Below, piece by piece: positions 23,401-33,157 of a DNA stretch of 40,271 bases. The notes beneath the pieces are model-generated. The model saw nothing but the letters and a program-made list of their open reading frames with translations, did no database searches and was not told the origin of the DNA. The stretch comes from Gammaproteobacteria bacterium (GTDB lineage Bacteria > Pseudomonadota > Gammaproteobacteria > JASBUN01), in assembly GCA_030147845.1 (NCBI GenBank), contig JASBUN010000048.1:1-40271 (forward strand). Reading direction: 5' to 3'. The stretch's first letter is position 1. Every line of letters starts with the position of its first letter. Made by a program: the position numbers and the translations under genes.

Positions 23401-23616
23401 CTGATGACCACGCTGACCACCATCGTCGGTCTGCTGCCATTGGCAATGGCATTGGGTGACGGCGCTGAAATGCTGCAACCGCTGGCGGTAACCATCGTCT
23501 GCGGGTTAAGCTTCTCGCTTTTGGTTAGCTTGTTTTTAGTACCGGTGGTCTATCAAATGCTGTGCACTGGAAGACGCCGAAACGCGGCAATACCGGTCAC
23601 AGCGGGGCGCGCTTAG
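20449..23616 (+). CDS. RND-family efflux permease
   Basis: A 1055-aa inner-membrane pump of the AcrB/MexB superfamily with the usual size. It has an N-terminal span (HPIGVVMLTLAAVVVGAFAFG), a first large periplasmic loop, spans 2-6 from about residue 350, a second loop, and spans 8-12. In span 4 the proton-relay pair reads Asp420-Asn421 (GLLVDNTIV) instead of Asp-Asp, and in span 10 the key lysine is replaced by Asn950 (IVVNNAIV). Both substitutions recur in non-AcrB branches of the family. It is co-transcribed with the adaptor gene. The exported compound is unknown, and no outer-membrane partner is adjacent. Confidence 0.92.
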   Translation: MPHPPPSEPDAEPRIVRGGGLASWSIRHPIGVVMLTLAAVVVGAFAFGRLAVDLLPHIIYPEVRVRVLDTGVPAAIMEDKITRQVEEQLAITEDAIGIQSSTTEGRSAVDLSFRYGADINTALRDASTRLDRAKRFLPDTIDPPIIFKRDPSQRPVAEFVVSSPTRSPVELRTWVDDVFAKWFLNLPGVAAVEVGGGLLREIHVIADQRRLAGLGLSTNDIVSALRTANVEESAGRVRIARSELSGRTAARFKRVRDMEYLPIRLADGTIVPLREVAHIADTHEEERLRVRLDGTPGVKLSIQKQPSANTVAVVDTVKERLAQLRHQRSIPADLEVHNVADQSIYVRTALDNAGKAALTGAILAMLVVYVFLGNLRRTLLIGSAIPIAVMVTFVLMDLGGLTLNIMTLGGLAVGIGLLVDNTIVMLENIYRHQRLGETDHQAGTRAAAEVNGAIVASTSTNLAAIIPFLFIGGLVGLLFRELIFTVSAAVVASMVVALTLTPALGSRIHAARVSRARAFIDAAMARLEHAFGCIIGSLLRRTAARLVLVGTLVVALALCVPWLLSAKQDFLPRLDDGQIYIRLTTDPGLNLEATDRSVRTIEALVRQLPAVESVFTTTGGFIFGRSQYEARNKATLDVQLLPADQRRISSEAWVKRLRTAVDNAQLAGVRVRISTGGLRGIPLSRGSDDISLRVQGPDLRTLDGLGKRIAERLRDMRGVRNITLSSEEVSQELAVEVNRDRAARLGVSAEQIGDALRTAVDGKIVSEFVDGDRAYDIRVRLPQSDVGDWQHLAALLIGHGATGTTPVYLGEVATVKLVRSSAEILHDHQQRIVEITASMSGDVAQGEIARELTKRLADISLPDGYSIYDAGIGKTLQQGKNVSERLLALALFLVFVVMAVQYESLRNPLVIIISVPFALIGVVVGLNLTGLNLSMPVWLGLIMLAGIVVNNAIVLVEYIEIERRRGLDVRPAIVSAARLRLRPILMTTLTTIVGLLPLAMALGDGAEMLQPLAVTIVCGLSFSLLVSLFLVPVVYQMLCTGRRRNAAIPVTAGRA

Positions 23617-23711
23617 GATATTTTTTTGGGTATCCACTGGCCGATTTGGCGCGTGCGCGTCGCGCGTCTACCATAATGCCACCGCGAACCGTGCTAATAC
23701 GCTATTGAAAT

Positions 23712-25538
23712 ATGGTAAAGCTAGACCTCCCAGAAACGAACAAAGACCCGGCGGAACTGGGCGTGTACGGCACGCGCGAAGGCATGCAGCGCTGGATCGG
23801 CGAGTTGCCGCTGGCCAATGTCGATTTTTGCGTGGACGAACTGCTGCAAAAACTCGATAGCATCAACCGCACCGCCATGGAGCCGTTGCGACGCTTTCAG
23901 CTGATGCAGATCACCCAACCGGTAGTCGAAAATCTCATCGACACGTTGCGGGACCGTTACGGACGGGCATTGCAACCGCTCGCGCCGCGTTACCTCGATG
24001 CCTTTCGTCGTTCGCTACAGTTGAGCACCACCACCGCCATCGGCTTCAAACGCGTGCTCCACGACTTGATCGCCGACCCGCGCGCTCGAGCGAAAGCGGA
24101 ACGCATGGAGCTGGCCGCGGTGTACATGGCCATGCATCACTGCAGTCTCATTCTGCTCGAAGCGTACACCGTATATGCGCCGGAGCCGCAGCATGTATGG
24201 AGTGAGATCAATGCGTTGTACCGATACGCGGAAAGCCGCGCGGTTCTTGACGCGCCGATTATGTATCCAGACACCAGCAACGAACCGCGCACCATTTCGC
24301 TTACCTACCGCCGCGCCGTGCTGCTGGCGCTGGCCAATCCGTATCATCTCATGCAGCAAGAAGCGCTCACGGTATTCAAGCTGTTGTATAAACTCGCCGG
24401 CGCCTGCGCGTTAACGCGCGCGCACGAAGCGTTGATCGGTTGTTTTTATGTTGACCTCAAAGCCGATAACAGACCGAAATTCGCGGCCAAGAGCCAAGCC
24501 ATTCACCCCATCGAAGCGCGGGTGGTGGACTTGCCGCCATTGCTGGCTGTCTTGAATAAGCGCATCAATGCCCTGAGCAGTAAAAGTGACGACGAACGCA
24601 TTCGGAAAATGCCACGGCTGGTGCGCCGCATACAGCGCGACATGCTGCGCCGCCTGGCTTCAAGCTGGGGTCGAACCACGGATCGTCAGCACGAGCGTTT
24701 CGCGAAACTCGGCAGCATCATGGCGGCGGCCAGCTTGAGCGCGGCTCATCATCACTGCGGCCAAGGTAAGCCCTTCACACCGGAGATGGACGAAATACGC
24801 ATTCATACCGGCTATTCGCCGCGCGGCTCCCTAAGACTGTCACTGGTACCACTTGATTTCGCGCCCTGGGAGTCCGAAGACGCCGCTCAGCGCCTCGGCA
24901 CCGGTGTGCATACGCCGCGCACATCACGCTTCGGCGACGAAAAAGCGATCGATATATGGGAGAAAATCTACGCGCACGATACCAGAATGGATTTTGTGCG
25001 CGAAGACAAAGACGATGCGGAGTTCGCGCCCACCGCCTGGGAACTGCGCAATGAAAGCGAGCAAGGATTAAATTTGTACTGCGAGGCGCTCGCCGGCATG
25101 CCGCTACGCGTTGGAGAAATCATCGTCTACCGCCCGGTAACAGATGACGACAGCGCCCAACGGTGGAATATCGGCGCCATCCGCTGGCTACGCGTCACCG
25201 ACAACCGGGCCATACAGATGGGCATACTGCGATTGAGCCAAGGCGCTTCGGCGGTTGCAACGCGCGCCGTCAAAGGTATAGGCGCAGGTGGCGAATATTT
25301 TCGCAGTTTGATCGTCCCTGCGGTTGCTCTTGATGATCCGTCGGCTACGCTGATCGTACCGGCGGCGATTTATGACGTAGACACCATACTGGCGCTCAAC
25401 TTCGGCGATTCAATCACGTATGTTCGTTTGAACAAAATCGGCCATGCCACCAAATCCTACACCCAGTTCCATTTTAAGACGGTCACGCAGCCGGAAAGCG
25501 AAGCTCGCGCCATCGACACCCTACGCAAACTACTATAA
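23712..25538 (+). CDS. 608-aa hypothetical protein with PilZ-like C-terminal region
   Basis: A large cytoplasmic protein without signal peptide or clear membrane span. The first about 400 residues are mostly helical (for example DELLQKLDSINRTAMEPLRRFQLMQ and KMPRLVRRIQRDMLRRLAS). From about residue 450, a beta-rich stretch has a pattern seen in PilZ domains (ESEQGLNLYCE, then LRVGEIIVYRP, NIGAIRWLRV and IQMGILRLSQGA), though I see no clear RxxxR/DxSxxG c-di-GMP motif. It could be an atypical PilZ-type regulatory protein. A pentapeptide-repeat gene follows after 75 bp on the same strand. Function unknown; the PilZ suggestion is tentative. Confidence 0.7.
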   Translation: MVKLDLPETNKDPAELGVYGTREGMQRWIGELPLANVDFCVDELLQKLDSINRTAMEPLRRFQLMQITQPVVENLIDTLRDRYGRALQPLAPRYLDAFRRSLQLSTTTAIGFKRVLHDLIADPRARAKAERMELAAVYMAMHHCSLILLEAYTVYAPEPQHVWSEINALYRYAESRAVLDAPIMYPDTSNEPRTISLTYRRAVLLALANPYHLMQQEALTVFKLLYKLAGACALTRAHEALIGCFYVDLKADNRPKFAAKSQAIHPIEARVVDLPPLLAVLNKRINALSSKSDDERIRKMPRLVRRIQRDMLRRLASSWGRTTDRQHERFAKLGSIMAAASLSAAHHHCGQGKPFTPEMDEIRIHTGYSPRGSLRLSLVPLDFAPWESEDAAQRLGTGVHTPRTSRFGDEKAIDIWEKIYAHDTRMDFVREDKDDAEFAPTAWELRNESEQGLNLYCEALAGMPLRVGEIIVYRPVTDDDSAQRWNIGAIRWLRVTDNRAIQMGILRLSQGASAVATRAVKGIGAGGEYFRSLIVPAVALDDPSATLIVPAAIYDVDTILALNFGDSITYVRLNKIGHATKSYTQFHFKTVTQPESEARAIDTLRKLL

Positions 25539-25613
25539 GCCGGGAGCCGCTCCGACCACCGTCTCGCGCCCTACCCGCTCGGCCTCGACGCTCATCATGC
25601 AAGGAGAGTTCAG

Positions 25614-25955
25614 ATGTCAAAACCGCCGATGAAAGATCACCCGATGTATCATCTGTTGCGCGAAGGAAAACTGGACGAGTTCAACACCCTAAAGAGCCGT
25701 GGCGAAGCAGCCGATCTGCGTGCCTGCGACCTACGTGGGCTGGATTTACGCGGACTGGATGCCAATGGGCTCGACCTTGGTGACACCTATCTGCGGCAGG
25801 CCGACTTACGTGGTGTTGATCTGCGTGAGACCAATCTAGAAGGCGCCAGCATCAATGGCGCCAAAATCTCGGGCGCTTACTTGCCCGCACAACTGAGCGC
25901 CGACGAGATCACGCTGTCCTTGCTGCACGGCACGCGCATGCGCTACCGCCGTTAA
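25614..25955 (+). CDS. pentapeptide-repeat protein
   Basis: A 113-aa protein whose middle (about residues 33-85) is a run of pentapeptide repeats of the A(D/N)LXX type, as in ADLRACDLRGLDLRGLD and then LRQADLRGVDLRETNLEGA. This would fold into a short right-handed beta-helix. The ends are not repetitive. A strong ribosome-binding site (AAGGAGAG) precedes the start. It lies 75 bp after the 608-aa gene and is probably co-transcribed with it. Biochemical roles of such small repeat proteins vary and none can be assigned here. Confidence 0.85.
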   Translation: MSKPPMKDHPMYHLLREGKLDEFNTLKSRGEAADLRACDLRGLDLRGLDANGLDLGDTYLRQADLRGVDLRETNLEGASINGAKISGAYLPAQLSADEITLSLLHGTRMRYRR

Positions 25956-25970
25956 GCGTGCGGCGCAACG

Positions 25971-27866
25971 TCAATCGGCTGTGGCATCGGTGTTGACGTT
26001 ATCCGTGCCACGATCCTTGGCTTGCGCAATCGCAACGGCCTCGATCTGACTGGCATACCAGAATGCGTCTGACTCGATGTCGGTGCGCCCGACATTGAGT
26101 GCGCTCAGGGCGCGTTTAAGCAGCGCCTGGTCGCCGGATTGGCGGGCCACCTGCAAACTAACCCGCACCAGCACAGCCGACGGCGATGGCATTGGGCCAT
26201 CGGGAATGACCGGTTCGGCTCCGCCATAAGCAATCGAGCGGTCGCGATCGAGACGCCAGCCGTCGGCATCGTGAAAACGCTGCCAGCCCTGTTCGACCAA
26301 GGTATGCACCAGCGCAAGGTCGCCCTTCTCACCGCTCGCCCGCGTCCAGGCCAGAAGACCGCTGGCCACGTACGCATAGTCCTGCAATGACGCGACGCCG
26401 AGCGGCTGATCGCCGTTACGGGCACGCCAGAGTTGCTTGCCGTCCCACAACTCGCCGACTAGGTAATCGCGTATGCGCTTGGCGGCGCGCAAATACTTTT
26501 TATCGCCACGCAAACGCGCCGCATCACTCAGAGCGCGTAGCGCCAAGCCGTTCCAACCGGCCAGCACCTTGGTGTCGCGCGGAATACTCCGATGTTGCTG
26601 CGCGGCCATCAGCTTCCGACGGGCCGAGCTCAGCAGCGCGACCACGCGCCTGGGGTCCAATCCCAACTTCGCGCCCACCGCTTGCGGACTCATGCTGATC
26701 ACCGGCAGATAACCGTTGGCCAACGGTGGCGGCCCCCGCATATGCCACGCGAGTTTCACCACCTGCAATTCGTGCTGGTCGAGGAGGCGCTTTAGATCGT
26801 CTTCACTCCACAGATAAAACCCGCCTTCCACGTTTTTGTCATCGACCGCCGACAAACTAGCGATCATCGCCCCCGACTTTGTGGTCAAATCGTGGAGCAT
26901 GAAATTGAAGGTATCATCGGCCACCTTTTGATAACGCGGCTGGTGCAAAACTTCGGCCGCCTTGAGATAAACCTCGGCTAGCAAGGCATTGTCATAGAGC
27001 ATTTTCTCGAAATGTGGCACTTGCCAATTCGGATCGGTGGTGTAGCGGAAAAAGCCGCCACGGATGTGGTCGCGCAACCCCTGACTGGCCATCTGGTCCA
27101 ACGTTACGCGTAGAAATGCCGCCAGCTTGGCATCGGGCCGCGCCGCCAACGCATCCAGCAGCGCCAGGAGCTGCGGCGCGGACGGAAATTTATTCTGCTG
27201 CCCGAATCCGCCCGCCAATTCGTCGCCTGCGCGTAACGACGTGGTGACGAGACTGGCGCGCAGCTCGACTGCCAGATTTGCGGGAAGATCAGGGCCTGCA
27301 GAACGTTCGTGCGGCTGCATCGCCTCGGCCGCGGCGCGCGCCATGCCCTTCAGGTCATCTTCGTCTTTGCCCCATCGCTGCGCGACCTTGACCAGCAGCG
27401 CCTTAAAATTCTTCGGCGGCAGATAGACGATGCCGACCAACGGATAACCTTCGGGTGTAATGAACACGTTCAACGGCCAACCGGAATATCCGCGCGTACG
27501 CTGGACGAACTCAATCAAGCGCGCATCCAACGCCGGGTGCAGTTCGCGATCGATTTTGACTGGAATGAAATTACGGTTGAGCAACGCCGCAATTTCGGGA
27601 TTCTGATACGACTCGCGCTGCATGACATGACACCAATGGCAGGCAAAGTAGCCGCTCGAAATATAGACCAGCTTATTTTCGCGCTTGGCCTGCTGCATGA
27701 CCGCCGGCGTCCACAGTTGCCAATGCACCGGATCGTGGCCATGCATGGCGAGATACGGTGAGGGATTATCGAGTAATTCATTGCGCAGTTCCGCGTGTGC
27801 GGACAATACGCCTAGCGCCGGCAGAATAAGCAGAAGGGAATACAGCTTCTTGACAGAAAATCGCAT
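25971..27866 (-). CDS. DUF255 thioredoxin-domain protein (YyaL/SSP411 family), exported
   Basis: A 631-aa protein with an N-terminal signal peptide (LYSLLLILPALGVLSAHA). The family's thioredoxin-like domain follows: NPSPYLAMHGHDPVHWQLW, then a SGYFACHWCHVMQRES segment with a C-x-x-C redox pair, and IPVKIDRELHPALD. The remainder resembles the (alpha/alpha)6-barrel region of YyaL-like proteins, with HFEKMLYDNALLAEVYL and AGWNGLALRALSDAARL. The signal peptide suggests a periplasmic thiol or maturation role, but family function is not established. It converges with the pentapeptide-repeat gene, 15 bp away. Confidence 0.85.
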   Translation of the reverse strand: MRFSVKKLYSLLLILPALGVLSAHAELRNELLDNPSPYLAMHGHDPVHWQLWTPAVMQQAKRENKLVYISSGYFACHWCHVMQRESYQNPEIAALLNRNFIPVKIDRELHPALDARLIEFVQRTRGYSGWPLNVFITPEGYPLVGIVYLPPKNFKALLVKVAQRWGKDEDDLKGMARAAAEAMQPHERSAGPDLPANLAVELRASLVTTSLRAGDELAGGFGQQNKFPSAPQLLALLDALAARPDAKLAAFLRVTLDQMASQGLRDHIRGGFFRYTTDPNWQVPHFEKMLYDNALLAEVYLKAAEVLHQPRYQKVADDTFNFMLHDLTTKSGAMIASLSAVDDKNVEGGFYLWSEDDLKRLLDQHELQVVKLAWHMRGPPPLANGYLPVISMSPQAVGAKLGLDPRRVVALLSSARRKLMAAQQHRSIPRDTKVLAGWNGLALRALSDAARLRGDKKYLRAAKRIRDYLVGELWDGKQLWRARNGDQPLGVASLQDYAYVASGLLAWTRASGEKGDLALVHTLVEQGWQRFHDADGWRLDRDRSIAYGGAEPVIPDGPMPSPSAVLVRVSLQVARQSGDQALLKRALSALNVGRTDIESDAFWYASQIEAVAIAQAKDRGTDNVNTDATAD

Positions 27867-27961
27867 TTAGCCCGCCCCGGTCTAATGTACCGATACAGAT
27901 AGGACCACAGCGCGGGCGGAAAGATTCCCGGCGTCAGCCATTCCGCAACACGCCGGAGGGA

Positions 27962-28984
27962 CTATTTGTCCTTTGGATCCTTGCCCGCAGGGTCATCCCC
28001 ACCCTTGGGGGCGTCTTTCGGCGGCTCCGGCTCGTTGTCCGGCGATGCGTCGTCCAGCTTGGAGAGTCGATCCAATTCCTGCTCCATTTCCTCGTCCGAC
28101 ATCGGCTTATAATCGCTGTCGGGTTCGGTTGCAGTGGCACCGGCCGCCGGCGGCGTGGCCACGGCGGTACTCGTGGATTCAGAAGCAGGACTGGAAGCGT
28201 CCTCATCCTCGTCGTCGTCGCGGCGCTCCCTGGGTTGATAGAAGCGCGAGAATACTACGCCCAACTCGAACAACGCCCACATGGGCAACGCCAGCATGCT
28301 CTGCGACACCGCGTCCGGCGGCGTCAATACCGCACCAACCGCAAACGCACCGACAATGATATAGGGACGCATCTTGCGTAACTGCGCCGGCGTCGTCACT
28401 CCCATCCAGACCAGCACGATAGTGGCAATCGGCACCTCGAAGGCGGCGCCGAAAGCGAAGAAGATCGTCAGAACGAAGTCCAGATATTTGCTGATATCCG
28501 GGCTGAAGGCGACGCCGACCGGTGTGGTACTGGCAAAAAACTTGAATATCAGCGGAAATACCGCGTAATACGCAAACGCCATGCCACTGTAGAATAGCGC
28601 CACGCTGCTGACCAAAATCGGCACTGCCATACGCCGCTCGTGGCGATACAAGCCAGGCGCAATGAAACCCCAGAATTGGTACAGCAGGTACGGGATCGAA
28701 ATGAAGATGGACACCATCAAAGTGAGTTTGAACGGCGTCAAAAACGGCGACGCCACTTCGGTGGCGATCATCTTGCTGCCCTCCGGCAGCATTTTCAGCA
28801 GCGGCTTCGACAGCCAGTGATAAAGGTCGTTGGCCCAGTAAACCAGACTCAGAAAAACGATAATGACCGCCAGCACCATGCGCAGCAAGCGATCACGCAA
28901 CTCAAGCAGATGCGAGATGAAACTCTGCCCTTCGTCGCCTTCTTCGTCGTCCGGCTTAGCTTCTGGATTCGCCATCGTGGACAT
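27962..28984 (-). CDS. tatC: Sec-independent protein translocase TatC
   Basis: A 340-aa inner-membrane protein with six spans, the multispanning core of the twin-arginine translocase that binds signal peptides. Landmarks are [19 protein letters not shown] at the N-terminus, [15 protein letters not shown] and [18 protein letters not shown]. Its tail of about 90 residues is unusually long and acidic/proline-rich ([15 protein letters not shown] onward). Starts at 28984 and 28975 are both possible; either overlaps the end of tatB. It completes the tatABC operon next to the his genes. Confidence 0.93.
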   Translation of the reverse strand: MSTMANPEAKPDDEEGDEGQSFISHLLELRDRLLRMVLAVIIVFLSLVYWANDLYHWLSKPLLKMLPEGSKMIATEVASPFLTPFKLTLMVSIFISIPYLLYQFWGFIAPGLYRHERRMAVPILVSSVALFYSGMAFAYYAVFPLIFKFFASTTPVGVAFSPDISKYLDFVLTIFFAFGAAFEVPIATIVLVWMGVTTPAQLRKMRPYIIVGAFAVGAVLTPPDAVSQSMLALPMWALFELGVVFSRFYQPRERRDDDEDEDASSPASESTSTAVATPPAAGATATEPDSDYKPMSDEEMEQELDRLSKLDDASPDNEPEPPKDAPKGGDDPAGKDPKDK

Positions 28985-29423
28985 TCTGTTTATCGGCCTT
29001 GGGTTCGGCCTGCGCACCGGCTTTGGGCTCCGGCACGGCCTTGACTAAGTGGCCGCCGTCGGCAGGTTCGGGCGTTACGGCTGGTTTTTTTTCGTCGGTG
29101 GGCGTTTGCACCGCCTTTTTTACATCGCTGGTTGCGCTACGGGTGGTGTCATCGATGGATTCCTTGACCTCGGCGATCGACCGCTTGGTTTCCTCGATGA
29201 TCTCATGCACCGATTCGGATTCGGATTGCTCCTTGAGCAGACGCTTGAGTTCATCCGCCGCCAATTCGCGATCAATATCTTCCTTGACGGTCTGCACGAA
29301 GCGGCGTGCCTTGCCCATCCACAGGCCGGCCTTACGCGCGACACCCGGCAGGCGCTCCGGTCCAATGACCACGAGCGCCACGATGCCGATGACGAACAAT
29401 TCCCAGAATCCGATATCGAACAT
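28956..29423 (-). CDS. tatB: Sec-independent protein translocase TatB
   Basis: A 155-aa protein with the TatB start ([29 protein letters not shown]): one membrane span, the conserved Gly-Pro hinge, then an amphipathic helix and a long polar, charged tail. With TatC it forms the receptor for twin-arginine signal peptides. Its 3' end overlaps tatC, and tatA lies 100 bp upstream. The glutamate early in the span (W-E-L) is the TatB type. Confidence 0.93.
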   Translation of the reverse strand: MFDIGFWELFVIGIVALVVIGPERLPGVARKAGLWMGKARRFVQTVKEDIDRELAADELKRLLKEQSESESVHEIIEETKRSIAEVKESIDDTTRSATSDVKKAVQTPTDEKKPAVTPEPADGGHLVKAVPEPKAGAQAEPKADKQNVHDGESRS

Positions 29424-29523
29424 AATGGTGTGCGTTTCGTATCGAGACGCGCTGTCCGCTACGCGTCGACATCCGCCGGAGCGAACATCGTGCTTGCCGG
29501 ATCATGCGCCATGGATAATCGCT

Positions 29524-29760
29524 TCAGGCCTTGTCTTTATGTTGCTGCTTAGACGTCACTTCACCTTCAATGACGCTGCCATCCTTATCCTCGAGCTTTT
29601 GCTCGCCCGACTTGGCGTGCTGATCTTCTTCATGCATGGCCTTGCGGAATCCCCGAATCGCGCCACCCAGATCGCCGCCGATATTGCGCAGCTTCTTGGT
29701 CCCGAACAGCAACAACACGATTGCGAGAATGATCAATAATTGGATCCAACCGACACTCAT
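29524..29760 (-). CDS. tatA: Sec-independent protein translocase TatA
   Basis: A 78-aa protein that begins [31 protein letters not shown], the classic TatA span, FGxxKL hinge and amphipathic helix; it forms the protein-conducting oligomer. The ATG at 29760 has GGAGG at good spacing; an in-frame TTG at 29772 would overlap that site and is rejected. Placement directly after hisE is a common gammaproteobacterial arrangement. Confidence 0.94.
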   Translation of the reverse strand: MSVGWIQLLIILAIVLLLFGTKKLRNIGGDLGGAIRGFRKAMHEEDQHAKSGEQKLEDKDGSVIEGEVTSKQQHKDKA

Positions 29761-29900
29761 AGCCGCCTCCAAAACAAACGAAGTAACCCTACCCCCTCAA
29801 GCATGCAAGCGCAGCTGAGGCAAAACCGGGAACAAAAACCACTGCGGCCTAACTTGCCACATCCGTGACGACCACAACCGGACTTCACAACGCCAATCAC

Positions 29901-30221
29901 TCAATCCTGCTCGCGCTGCGCCTTTTCGTCGATGCCGGACAAACCGAAGCGCCGATCCAACTCCGTCAGCACATCTCCGGGTCCGAGATCATTGGCGGCC
30001 AACAACACCATAGTATGGAACCACAGGTCGGCCGTCTCGTAGACAATCTGCTCGCGGTCACCGCCCTTGGCGGCCAGCACGGTCTCGATCGCTTCCTCAC
30101 CGACCTTCTTGAGAATGGCATCGAGCCCCTTGGCGTACAAGCCGGCCACGTACGACCGTCCCGCATCCGCCTGCTTGCGTTGCTCTAAAACCGCAGCCAG
30201 GCGATCCAGTATATCACTCAT
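29901..30221 (-). CDS. hisE: phosphoribosyl-ATP pyrophosphatase
   Basis: A 106-aa MazG-like protein that hydrolyses phosphoribosyl-ATP to phosphoribosyl-AMP in histidine synthesis. The motif [14 protein letters not shown] followed by [15 protein letters not shown] carries the metal-binding acidic residues of HisE. It lies 105 bp after hisI, which is a separate gene here rather than a HisIE fusion. Confidence 0.95.
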   Translation of the reverse strand: MSDILDRLAAVLEQRKQADAGRSYVAGLYAKGLDAILKKVGEEAIETVLAAKGGDREQIVYETADLWFHTMVLLAANDLGPGDVLTELDRRFGLSGIDEKAQREQD

Positions 30222-30326
30222 TGCTGCGCCACGAATTCAATGTATGCATATCGACTTCCCGGCCGCCACACCGGCGGCTTATTCCCTAAACAAAAATACG
30301 GCAATAAACCGTCACGGACGAGCCAC

Positions 30327-30713
30327 TTACTTATAAATGTCGGAAGGATCCTTTAACACCGGCTCCACCGCAGCCCAGCCACCGTCGCCGAGCTGCTGAT
30401 AAAAACAGCTATGCCGACCGGTATGGCAGGCAATACCGCCGCGTTGCTCGACGGTCAGCAATATCACGTCGTTATCGCAATCGAGGCGGATGTCTTTGAT
30501 CACTTGCTGGTGACCGGACTCCTCACCTTTGTGCCATAAACGACGCCGGGAGCGCGACCAATATACCGCATGTCCCCGTTCTGCGCTCAGACGCAAAGCT
30601 TCGCGGTTCATCCAGGCAAACATCAACACGCGCCCACTACCCGCTTCCTGTGCAATCACCGGCACCAGGCCGTCGTCGGTCCATTTGATGTCGTCCAACC
30701 ATTGCTCGGTCAT
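30327..30713 (-). CDS. hisI: phosphoribosyl-AMP cyclohydrolase
   Basis: A 128-aa enzyme that opens the adenine ring of phosphoribosyl-AMP in histidine synthesis. Visible motifs are [32 protein letters not shown], the zinc/magnesium-site DCDNDVILL and the cysteine-histidine segment [14 protein letters not shown]. The start at 30713 ([11 protein letters not shown]) has GGAG just upstream. It follows hisF by 33 bp. Confidence 0.95.
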   Translation of the reverse strand: MTEQWLDDIKWTDDGLVPVIAQEAGSGRVLMFAWMNREALRLSAERGHAVYWSRSRRRLWHKGEESGHQQVIKDIRLDCDNDVILLTVEQRGGIACHTGRHSCFYQQLGDGGWAAVEPVLKDPSDIYK

Positions 30714-30746
30714 GATCTCCGTCCACAAATGCTGGGCCGCGCGCGC

Positions 30747-31520
30747 TTATAATCGTACTTCGACGCCGGCGGCGGCCATATATTCCTTGGCTTGGCGGAT
30801 ACTGAACTCGCCAAAGTGGAAAATACTGGCGGCCAGCACCGCATCGGCGCCACCGCCGGTAACGCCCTCGACCAAGTGTTCCAGGGTGCCGACACCGCCG
30901 GACGCGATCACCGGCACCTCGACGGCATCGCTGACCGCGCGCGTCAGTTCCTGATCAAACCCGGATTTGGTGCCATCGCGATCCATACTGGTGAGCAAAA
31001 TCTCGCCGGCGCCGTACTCGCCCATGCGCACCGCCCACTGCACCGCGTCGATGCCGGTGGGCTTGCGTCCGCCATGGGTAAATATCTCCCAACGCGGCGG
31101 CTCACCGGCGGTGCTGACGCGTTTGGCGTCGAGCGCCACGACAATGCACTGCGAACCGACCTTGGCGGCAGCCTCGCGAACCAGTTCCGGACGGAATACC
31201 GCCGCCGTATTGATGGCAACCTTGTCCGCACCGGCGTTAAGCATGCGCCGGATATCCTCCACGGCGCGGATACCACCACCGACGGTGAGTGGGATAAATA
31301 CTTCGCCGGCGACGCGTTCGACCACATGCACGATGGTTTCGCGGCCCTCGTGGCTGGCGGTGATATCGAGGAAGGTGATTTCGTCCGCGCCTTCCTGGTC
31401 ATAGCGACGCGCGATCTCGACCGGATCGCCGGCGTCGCGGATCTCAACGAACTTGACGCCCTTGACGACGCGGCCGTTGTCAACGTCCAGGCACGGAATG
31501 ATGCGCTTCGCCAGTCCCAT
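30747..31520 (-). CDS. hisF: imidazole glycerol phosphate synthase, cyclase subunit
   Basis: A 257-aa (beta/alpha)8 barrel. Asp11 in IIPCLDVD and the aspartate in VVALDAKR are the catalytic pair of HisF; GGIR and ASGGVG contribute phosphate sites. With HisH it makes imidazole glycerol phosphate and AICAR. Between hisA (91-bp gap) and hisI on the same strand. Confidence 0.97.
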   Translation of the reverse strand: MGLAKRIIPCLDVDNGRVVKGVKFVEIRDAGDPVEIARRYDQEGADEITFLDITASHEGRETIVHVVERVAGEVFIPLTVGGGIRAVEDIRRMLNAGADKVAINTAAVFRPELVREAAAKVGSQCIVVALDAKRVSTAGEPPRWEIFTHGGRKPTGIDAVQWAVRMGEYGAGEILLTSMDRDGTKSGFDQELTRAVSDAVEVPVIASGGVGTLEHLVEGVTGGGADAVLAASIFHFGEFSIRQAKEYMAAAGVEVRL

Positions 31521-31611
31521 ATCGATTAGCGCGCGCGCGGCGCGTCATCGACCGGCCGCCGCCGGCCGGGCGCCGTACGCCGACCATTCGTCGGCGAGCC
31601 GATCGGTAGCC

Positions 31612-32349
31612 CTATCGACACCATTCGTCCGCCCGCTGCTGACCGTCGGCAAAGTCCAAGGTGCCCTCATATATGGCTCGGCCGGTAATAGCGCCCATAA
31701 TGCCTTCGTCAGCGACGTCGCACAATGCGCGTACGTCGTCGAGCGTAGTGATGCCGCCGGACGCGATTACCGGGATGGTGATGGCTCGGGCGAGTTCCAC
31801 CGTTGACTCGATGTTGATGCCCTGCATCATGCCGTCGCGGCCGATGTCGGTATAGACGATCGCCTCAACGCCGTCACGCTCGAAACGCTGGGCCAGATCG
31901 ATAACACCGTGATTGGACAACTTCGACCAACCGTCGATGGCGACTTTACCGCCTTTGGCGTCCAGGCCGACAATAATATGGCCCGGAAATTCAAGGCACA
32001 GATCATTGACGAAATGCGGCGCATTAACAGCCTTGGTGCCAATGATCACGTATTGGACGCCGGCGTCGAGATAGGTCTGCACGGTGTCTTCATCGCGTAT
32101 GCCGCCGCCGACCTGGATCGGCAAGTCGGGAAACGATTCAGCGACGCGGTGAATGACCTCCGCATTCACTGGATGGCCGGCGAGCGCACCGTTCAAATCA
32201 ACCATGTGCAATCGCCGCGCTCCGGCCTCGACCCAGCGTTCGGCGACCGCAACCGGGTCATCAGAGAACACCGTCTCGTCTTCCATACGGCCCTGGCGTA
32301 GACGTACGCACTTTCCGTCTTTCAGGTCGATGGCAGGGATCAACAGCAT
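31612..32349 (-). CDS. hisA: phosphoribosylformimino-AICAR ribotide isomerase
   Basis: A 245-aa (beta/alpha)8 barrel, paralogous to HisF. It opens [19 protein letters not shown] with the catalytic aspartate; the second lies in [12 protein letters not shown]. It isomerises ProFAR to PRFAR, the substrate of HisFH. Located between hisH and hisF. Confidence 0.97.
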   Translation of the reverse strand: MLLIPAIDLKDGKCVRLRQGRMEDETVFSDDPVAVAERWVEAGARRLHMVDLNGALAGHPVNAEVIHRVAESFPDLPIQVGGGIRDEDTVQTYLDAGVQYVIIGTKAVNAPHFVNDLCLEFPGHIIVGLDAKGGKVAIDGWSKLSNHGVIDLAQRFERDGVEAIVYTDIGRDGMMQGINIESTVELARAITIPVIASGGITTLDDVRALCDVADEGIMGAITGRAIYEGTLDFADGQQRADEWCR

Positions 32350-32449
32350 GTTTCTGTCCTCTTATCTCACAGTTCACATAAAACCCGGTGACAAACGACG
32401 GCTGCCATACTCCCGCGCGGCCACCGATCAATGATCGTATCGTGCACGC

Positions 32450-33100
32450 TTATTCTTGGCCATCCCAGCGCATAAAATTCTCCAGCAAACGCAACCCGGC
32501 ATGCTGACTTTTTTCCGGATGGAATTGCACCGCAAAGAGGTTATCGCGGCCGGCGGCGGAAACGAACTCGACACCGTATCGCGTAGTGCCGGCGACCACC
32601 GAAGATAGCGACGTATCGGCATAATAGCTGTGCACGAAATAGAACCGGCTGTCTTGCGCAATGTCCTGCCACAACGGATGTTGCGGATCGGATTGATGGA
32701 CCTGATTCCAACCCATATGGGGGACCTTCAGCCGCGAACCGCTATCGGCGTCCTGCAATCCGCCCGGAAAGCGCCGCACCGTACCGGGGAAGGTCGCAAA
32801 GCCGTCGACACCACCATCCTCTTCACTGTGATCCAGCAAAGCCTGCAGGCCGAGGCAAATCCCAAGAAAAGGTTTGGTGCCGATCAGTTCGCGTACGACG
32901 TCGTCGAGCCCAAGGCGGCGCAACTCGGCCATGGCGTCACCAATGGCACCTTGTCCCGGGAACACGACGCGCTCGGCGCGCCGCAGATCAGCGGCGTCGT
33001 TGGACAAGGTCACGCGCGCGCGCGGGGCCACACGTTCTAAAGCCTTGGCCACGGAACGGAGATTACCCATGCCGTAGTCGATTACTGCAACGGATGTCAT
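32450..33100 (-). CDS. hisH: imidazole glycerol phosphate synthase, glutaminase subunit
   Basis: A 216-aa class I glutamine amidotransferase. The oxyanion/nucleophile segment is PFLGICLGLQALLDHS and the His-Glu pair lies in AVQFHPEKSQHAG. It supplies ammonia to HisF. It starts 57 bp after hisB ends and is followed by hisA after 100 bp. Confidence 0.96.
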   Translation of the reverse strand: MTSVAVIDYGMGNLRSVAKALERVAPRARVTLSNDAADLRRAERVVFPGQGAIGDAMAELRRLGLDDVVRELIGTKPFLGICLGLQALLDHSEEDGGVDGFATFPGTVRRFPGGLQDADSGSRLKVPHMGWNQVHQSDPQHPLWQDIAQDSRFYFVHSYYADTSLSSVVAGTTRYGVEFVSAAGRDNLFAVQFHPEKSQHAGLRLLENFMRWDGQE

Positions 33101-33157
33101 GCAAGAACGCTCGTCTGCGAGTTGCTCGGGTGCGCGATACTCGCGCCTACAAGTTTG

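Noticed and set aside
27928..27956. Hairpin CCGGCGT/ACGCCGG after tatC as a terminator
   Set aside because: The loop is long and no T-run follows in either direction.
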